DNA of 8,489 bases from Nitrospiria bacterium (GTDB taxonomy: Bacteria > Nitrospirota > Nitrospiria > JACQBZ01), in the NCBI GenBank assembly GCA_919901335.1, contig CAKKOZ010000055.1:1-8489 (forward strand), read 5' to 3'. Shown piece after piece: positions 7,016-8,489 of this stretch (the first letter of the stretch is position 1; each line of letters begins with the position of its first letter). The notes under the pieces are model-generated. The model searched no databases, was not told the DNA's origin, and worked only from the letters and a program-made list of their open reading frames with translations. A program made the translations under genes and the position numbers.

Positions 7016-8489
7016 ATGAAAAACAGAAAGGACGTTATCCCTTCTATGCGATTAAGTGCCCAGGCCAGAGTCGGATTGGTCGTTCTACTCGGGGCGATCG
7101 TCCTGACCTACATGACGTTTACCGTGGGCGGATACCGCTTCGGGCGCGAAACCGGCTATCGTCTCTTTGCGCTTTTCGACACCGTCGCCGGCCTGGACGC
7201 CAAATCAGGCATCAAAGTCGCCGGCGTTGAGGTCGGGAAGGTCGAGACGATCGGCCTTCAAGACGGTCAGGCGAGGGTCACGCTGCGGATCAAGCCGGAG
7301 ATCAAACTCCGCGAAGGCACCCAGGCCGCCGTTCGGGCCACCGGGCTGTTGGGCGAAAAGTATATCGAACTCATCCCGGGAAAAGAAGAGGGCTATCTCA
7401 AAGACGGCGATATGCTGATCGAGAGCGAGAAGGTGGCCGATCTGGACCGGCTGATCAACCAGTTCAGCGGGGTCGCGGCCGATATTAAAACGGTCAGCGC
7501 CGCGCTGCGTGAAGCGCTCGGAAGCGAGGAGGGCGAACAATCGCTCAAGGAGATCGTGGCCAACATCCGCGAGCTCAGCCGGAACCTCAACGTCGCCGTG
7601 AAAGACAACCGCGAGAATTTCACAAAGACCGTCGCCAATATGGAAGAGGCCAGTTCGTCGCTTAAAACGGACCTCCCAAAACTTCTGGAAAGCCTCAATC
7701 GGACATCGGAAAAGCTGGAGGCGATCGCGACCAAGGTCGAAAAAGGCGAAGGGACGCTGGGCAAGCTCGTTCAGGAAGAAGGAGTGTACAACAAGCTCGA
7801 TTCGGCCCTTGAGGGATTAAACAACATCACGAAAAAACTTGAAAAGGGCGAGGGCACGATCGGGAAGCTCTTCACGGACGAGAAGGCCTATGATCAGATC
7901 ACAACGGCGTTGGAGGGCTTGAGCAACGCCGTCTCCCGTATCGAACGGTTCAAGACCGTCATCGGCTTCCGGAACGAGTACCAATTCGATTCCGAGGAAA
8001 ACAAGGGTTACTTCTCCGTCCAGCTTCAACCCCGCGAGGACAAATTCTATCTTCTCGAGCTGGTGGACGATCCCCGGGGCAGCGTGAAGCGGACGACCCT
8101 CACGGACCCCGCCACCGGGACGGTCCTGAGCGATACGCTCGAGACGAAGCACAAGTTGAAGATCAACGCCGAGTTCGGCCGCCGGTTCTCGGATGTCGGC
8201 CTTCGGATCGGATTGATGGAGAACACCTTCGGAGCGGGAGGCGACCTCTACCTTTTCAATGACGCACTGAAGTTCAGCTTCGACGCATGGGATTTCAACA
8301 GCGACGACCCGCTGGACAGACACGCCCATCTCAAAGCAACGGGCAGCCTTGCCTTCTTCAAATACCTCTTTGTCCAGGGCGGATATGACAACTTCGCCAA
8401 CAAAAAACTCGCCACCGGTTTCGCCGGCGCCGGCATCCGCTTCGAGGACGACGACCTCAAATACCTCCTCGGCTCCGGCGCGTTGAGGG
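7016..8489 (+). CDS. mlaD: MlaD/MCE-domain protein with long helical region and beta-rich C-terminus (3' end outside window)
   Basis: The frame is open from ATG 7016 to the right edge (491 residues, no stop). Order: one membrane anchor at about 17-38 (ARVGLVVLLGAIVLTYMTF); one MCE domain at about 47-122 with LFDTVAGLDAKSGIKVAGVEVGKV and the conserved GLLGEKYIELIPG; a long, mostly helical charged stretch at 138-315 containing two KGEGT-G-KL repeats; and a beta-rich domain from about 316 with alternating hydrophobic strands (for example KGYFSVQLQP, KLKINAEFG, LKFSFDAWDF, TGFAGAGIRFED). E. coli MlaD is only about 183 residues. The MCE ring is known to pass lipids between membranes above MlaEF. 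Relatives end soon after a DDLKYLLG-like segment, so probably only a few codons are missing. ATG 7046 (MRLSAQARVG) is a plausible alternative start; neither has a strong Shine-Dalgarno sequence. Confidence 0.92.
   Translation, partial: MKNRKDVIPSMRLSAQARVGLVVLLGAIVLTYMTFTVGGYRFGRETGYRLFALFDTVAGLDAKSGIKVAGVEVGKVETIGLQDGQARVTLRIKPEIKLREGTQAAVRATGLLGEKYIELIPGKEEGYLKDGDMLIESEKVADLDRLINQFSGVAADIKTVSAALREALGSEEGEQSLKEIVANIRELSRNLNVAVKDNRENFTKTVANMEEASSSLKTDLPKLLESLNRTSEKLEAIATKVEKGEGTLGKLVQEEGVYNKLDSALEGLNNITKKLEKGEGTIGKLFTDEKAYDQITTALEGLSNAVSRIERFKTVIGFRNEYQFDSEENKGYFSVQLQPREDKFYLLELVDDPRGSVKRTTLTDPATGTVLSDTLETKHKLKINAEFGRRFSDVGLRIGLMENTFGAGGDLYLFNDALKFSFDAWDFNSDDPLDRHAHLKATGSLAFFKYLFVQGGYDNFANKKLATGFAGAGIRFEDDDLKYLLGSGALR
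7724..7927 (+). repeat. Two tandem 34-residue repeats inside mlaD
   Basis: Residues 237-270 and 271-304 of the MlaD product align without gaps, with 19 of 34 positions identical by eye. Shared anchors are K-x-E-KGEGT-(L/I)-GKL, a Tyr thirteen residues after the second Gly of that GKL block begins to diverge, and ALEGL-x-N at the end. Each unit is 102 nt (7724-7825 and 7826-7927). The DNA has diverged more than the protein, which points to an old duplication kept for structure, probably setting the length or pitch of the helical segment. Confidence 0.8.

Overview
The window is a GC-rich stretch of chromosome, densely packed and entirely on the + strand. It carries housekeeping genes of a diderm (outer-membrane) bacterium. 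The end of argC and all of argJ (arginine biosynthesis) are followed by the conserved translation block rpsB-tsf-pyrH-frr, then alr (alanine racemase), then a three-gene Mla/MCE lipid-transport set (mlaE, mlaF, mlaD) whose last gene runs off the right edge. The Mla genes and the outer-membrane-style MCE protein show the cell has an outer membrane. The argC-argJ-rpsB order, a short EF-Ts, an MCE protein with KGEG-type repeats and a GGGGCGGTTCG palindrome suggest Nitrospirota or a neighbouring lineage such as NC10 or a deltaproteobacterial-type phylum. That placement is inference and only moderately supported.

Layout: 1-98 is the argC tail; 111-1316 is argJ; 1317-1505 is the only sizeable gap and holds a good sigma70-type promoter plus an rpsB leader of about 140 nt. 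From 1506 to 6950 the genes are nearly contiguous. rpsB/tsf overlap by 1 nt, tsf/pyrH by 4 nt, frr/alr are 1 nt apart and alr/mlaE overlap by 4 nt. The 65-nt gap between mlaF and mlaD contains a perfect 26-bp palindrome. mlaD occupies 7016 to the end and lacks only its last few codons, judging from the family.

How the genes work together: rpsB, tsf, pyrH and frr supply ribosomal protein S2, the EF-Tu exchange factor, UMP kinase and ribosome recycling. alr supplies D-alanine for peptidoglycan. MlaE and MlaF form the inner-membrane ABC engine, and MlaD is the MCE-ring subunit. The most interesting item is MlaD. It has an N-terminal anchor, one MCE domain, a long helical stretch with a 34-residue tandem repeat and a beta-rich C-terminal domain. 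This fits a one-protein trans-envelope lipid bridge rather than the short E. coli-type MlaD. No wholly new system is evident; the region is mostly ordinary core genome with a few unusual details.
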